NCBI GenBank assembly: GCA_938023905.1
Contig: CALJCO010000044.1
Coordinates: 1-8,426 of the forward strand
Direction: 5' to 3'
Source: an uncultured Collinsella sp.
GTDB taxonomy: Bacteria; Actinomycetota; Coriobacteriia; Coriobacteriales; Coriobacteriaceae
DNA: 8,426 nucleotides
Shown: in pieces, positions 6,428 through 8,426 of the stretch
Numbering within the stretch: the first letter of the stretch is position 1
Layout: the number at the start of each line of letters is the position of its first letter
Notes under the pieces: model-generated
Databases searched by the model: none
What the model was told of the DNA's origin: nothing
Seen by the model: only the letters and a program-made list of their open reading frames with translations
Made by a program: the position numbers and the translations under genes

Positions 6428-8377
6428 ATGGAGTCTTCCGCCTACCCGATGCTCTTTAGCCCGATCAGGGTCGGTACGACCGAGGTCAAGAACCGCGTCT
6501 TTATGCCGCCGGTGTCCACGAACCTGGCCGATCATGGCTATGTGACCGACGACTTGGTCGATCATTACCGTGCCCGTGCCAAGGGCGGCGTGGGCCTCAT
6601 CATCACCGAGGTCGTGACGGTCGAGCCCACCTATACCTATCTACCGGGTGACATGTGCTGCTACGACGACACGTTTATCCCTGGCTGGGAAAAGCTCGCC
6701 GCGGCCGTCCACGAGTATGGCTGCAAGATCATGCCGCAGCTCTTCCACCCCGCCTACATGGCCTTTAACATTCCGGGCACGCCGCGCCTGATCGCTCCGT
6801 CCTTTGTGGGCCCGTCCTATGCCCGCGAGGCGCCGCGCCCCATCACGGTCGATGAGATCCACGAGCTCGCGCATCAGTTTGGTGACGCTGCTGTGCGCAT
6901 GCAGAAGGCCGGTGTCGACGGCGTCGAGGTCCATGCGGCACACGCCCACGGCATGCTCGGCGGCTTTTTGACCCCGCTCTATAACAAGCGCACCGACGAG
7001 TACGGTGGCTCGCTCGACGCCCGCATGCGCTTCCTGCTCGAGGTCATCGCCGAGATTCGCGAGCGCTGCGGCAAGGACTTTATCATCGACGTCCGTATCT
7101 CGGGCGACGAGTACACCGATGGCGGCCTGACCCTCAACGACATGATCTATGTCTCGCGTCGCTTGGAGAAGGCCGGCGTCGACATGATCCACGTGTCGGG
7201 CGGCACTACCATCAAGCGCGGCTCCGCCATTCCCGCCGCCGGCACGCAGCAGGCCTCGCACGCCGCCTGCTCGCGCGAGATCAAAAAGCACGTCAACATT
7301 CCCGTTGCCACGGTCGGCCGCATTAACGAGGCATGGATTGCCGAGGAACTGATCGAGGACGGCGCCGCCGACATCTGCATGATGGGCCGTGCCAATCTGT
7401 GCGATGCCGAGTTCTGCAACAAGGCGGCTGCCGGCAACGCCGACGAGATCCGTCCCTGCATCGGCTGCCTGCGCTGCCTGAACGGCATCATGTTTGGCAA
7501 GCGCATCTCCTGCACCGTCAACCCGGACGTGGAGCGCGACGAGGCCGGCTATGAGCCTGCCGCCGAGGCCAAGAACGTGCTCGTTGTGGGCGCCGGTCCT
7601 GCGGGCATGGAGGCAGCCTACATTGCCGCCAAGCGCGGCCACAACGTGGTGCTCGTGGATAAGCAGGACGAGCCGGGCGGCGAGATGCGCATCGCGGCCG
7701 TTCCGCCGGCAAAGCAGGAGCTCACGCGCGTGATCAAGTATCAGTACCGTCGCCTGGCCGAGGCCGGCGTCACATGCGTCTTTGGTACCGAGCTGACCGC
7801 CGAGGACATCCAGCGCGACTACGCGGGTTACGAGGTTGTCCTGGCCTATGGCGCCGAACCCATCGCCCCGGCCTTTATGCAGGGCTTTAAGCAGGTCATG
7901 ACGGCTGATGACCTGCTGGGCGGCAAGGCTTTCCCGGGCAAGAAGATTGTCATTGTGGGCGGCGGCACCGTTGGCTGCGAGACGGCCGATTACCTGGCCC
8001 CGTTGGTCAACGATCTGTCGCCGGCAAACCGCGACGTCACCGTTATCGAGATGACCAAGACGCTCGCCGCCAACGAGGGCGGCGCCGGTCGCGCGGTCCT
8101 CATCACGCGTATGCTTTCCAAGGGCGTCCACGTGCTGACCGAGGCCAAGGTGACCGAGATTACCGAGGACACCATCAGTTACGAAAAGGACGGCGAAGTC
8201 CACACCATCGCCGACGCCGATACGCTGGTGCTTGCCATGGGCTACCGTCCTAACACCAAGCTGGCCGATGACCTTGCCGCTGCCGGCGTTGCCATCCACG
8301 TGCTGGGCGATGCCCAGAAGTGCGGCAACATCCGCGACGCCATCGGCGATGGCTACAAGGTCGCCTGCGAGCTGTAG
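6428..8377 (+). CDS. Old-yellow-enzyme-type NADH:flavin oxidoreductase with Fe-S and FAD domains (2,4-dienoyl-CoA reductase/BaiCD-BaiH class)
   Basis: The ATG follows GAAAGGA by 7 bases; the 649-residue length is normal for the class. Residues 1-335 form the FMN TIM barrel (FSPIRVGTTEVKNRVFMPP, then NKRTDEYGGSLDARMRF and MMGRANLCDAEF). Cys344, 347, 350 and 362 (C-x2-C-x2-C-x11-C, close to trimethylamine dehydrogenase spacing) bind a 4Fe-4S cluster. Residues 383-649 form an FAD/NAD(P) domain with VVGAGPAG and, from about 507, IVIVGGGTVG. The enzyme should pass electrons from NAD(P)H through FAD and Fe-S to FMN and reduce an activated C=C bond. The substrate is unknown: enoyl-CoAs, cinnamate-type acids, steroid or bile-acid intermediates and amine dehydrogenase chemistry all occur in the family. 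The segment HAAHAHGML (169-177) replaces the usual HxxHGYL, so the common proton-donor Tyr is absent. It has its own promoter region. Confidence 0.9.
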   Translation: MESSAYPMLFSPIRVGTTEVKNRVFMPPVSTNLADHGYVTDDLVDHYRARAKGGVGLIITEVVTVEPTYTYLPGDMCCYDDTFIPGWEKLAAAVHEYGCKIMPQLFHPAYMAFNIPGTPRLIAPSFVGPSYAREAPRPITVDEIHELAHQFGDAAVRMQKAGVDGVEVHAAHAHGMLGGFLTPLYNKRTDEYGGSLDARMRFLLEVIAEIRERCGKDFIIDVRISGDEYTDGGLTLNDMIYVSRRLEKAGVDMIHVSGGTTIKRGSAIPAAGTQQASHAACSREIKKHVNIPVATVGRINEAWIAEELIEDGAADICMMGRANLCDAEFCNKAAAGNADEIRPCIGCLRCLNGIMFGKRISCTVNPDVERDEAGYEPAAEAKNVLVVGAGPAGMEAAYIAAKRGHNVVLVDKQDEPGGEMRIAAVPPAKQELTRVIKYQYRRLAEAGVTCVFGTELTAEDIQRDYAGYEVVLAYGAEPIAPAFMQGFKQVMTADDLLGGKAFPGKKIVIVGGGTVGCETADYLAPLVNDLSPANRDVTVIEMTKTLAANEGGAGRAVLITRMLSKGVHVLTEAKVTEITEDTISYEKDGEVHTIADADTLVLAMGYRPNTKLADDLAAAGVAIHVLGDAQKCGNIRDAIGDGYKVACEL

Positions 8378-8426
8378 GCTCTTGGCAAATAGGGGAGCGG
8401 CCACCTTGCAGTGGCTCAAGCGATAG

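Noticed and set aside
6641..8419. 592-codon open frame on the minus strand opposite the flavin reductase
   Set aside because: The + strand frame has Rossmann, Fe-S and TIM-barrel signatures. The minus frame is Ala/Gly/Val/His-rich shadow sequence without motifs.
8391..8426. AGGGGAG followed by TTG at 8405 as the start of another gene, or the GCCAC/GTGGC hairpin as a terminator
   Set aside because: The TTG frame meets a stop after six codons, the hairpin stem is only 5 bp, and the window ends before a T-run could be seen.

Overview
The window is a high-GC bacterial stretch with six protein-coding genes, all on the + strand. The first gene runs in from the left edge. Codon use rich in GCC, GAC, GGC and CTG, purine-rich GGAG/AGGGG ribosome sites, GTG starts and the gene content suggest a gut actinobacterium of the Coriobacteriia, most likely Collinsella or a close relative. 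That placement comes from recognising the style of the sequence, not from a marker gene.

Positions 1-4909 look like a pectin-use locus. It opens with a two-domain esterase: a CE8 pectin methylesterase joined to an alpha/beta-hydrolase that resembles acetyl esterases. Next come an SGNH/GDSL esterase, a GH105 unsaturated (rhamno)galacturonyl hydrolase, and a xylose-isomerase-like TIM-barrel protein that starts right at the GH105 stop. A plausible division of labour is that the esterases strip methyl and acetyl groups from pectic fragments, GH105 removes the unsaturated uronic acid left at the non-reducing end by a lyase, and the TIM-barrel protein acts on a released sugar. No transporter, lyase or regulator gene is visible; they may lie outside the window.

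The 107-bp gap before the GH105 gene (2657-2763) is the main regulatory feature. It holds two almost identical LacI-type operators 41 bp apart. The upstream one sits exactly at the centre of a 38-bp palindrome whose arms contain a consensus TATAAT on each strand. This suggests that GH105 and the TIM-barrel gene form a separately regulated unit with DNA looping or cooperative repression.

Positions 4910-8426 carry two iron-sulfur flavoenzymes of redox metabolism, separated by a strong rho-independent terminator (6246-6316) and therefore probably transcribed separately. The first is a stand-alone glutamate-synthase-small-subunit-like (GltD/NfnL/SudA type) NAD(P)H oxidoreductase. The second is a three-domain old-yellow-enzyme-type reductase of the 2,4-dienoyl-CoA reductase/BaiCD-BaiH class, with an atypical active-site segment. 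Its promoter region has an extended -10 box flanked by a 9-bp inverted repeat. The last 49 bases hold no gene I can support.
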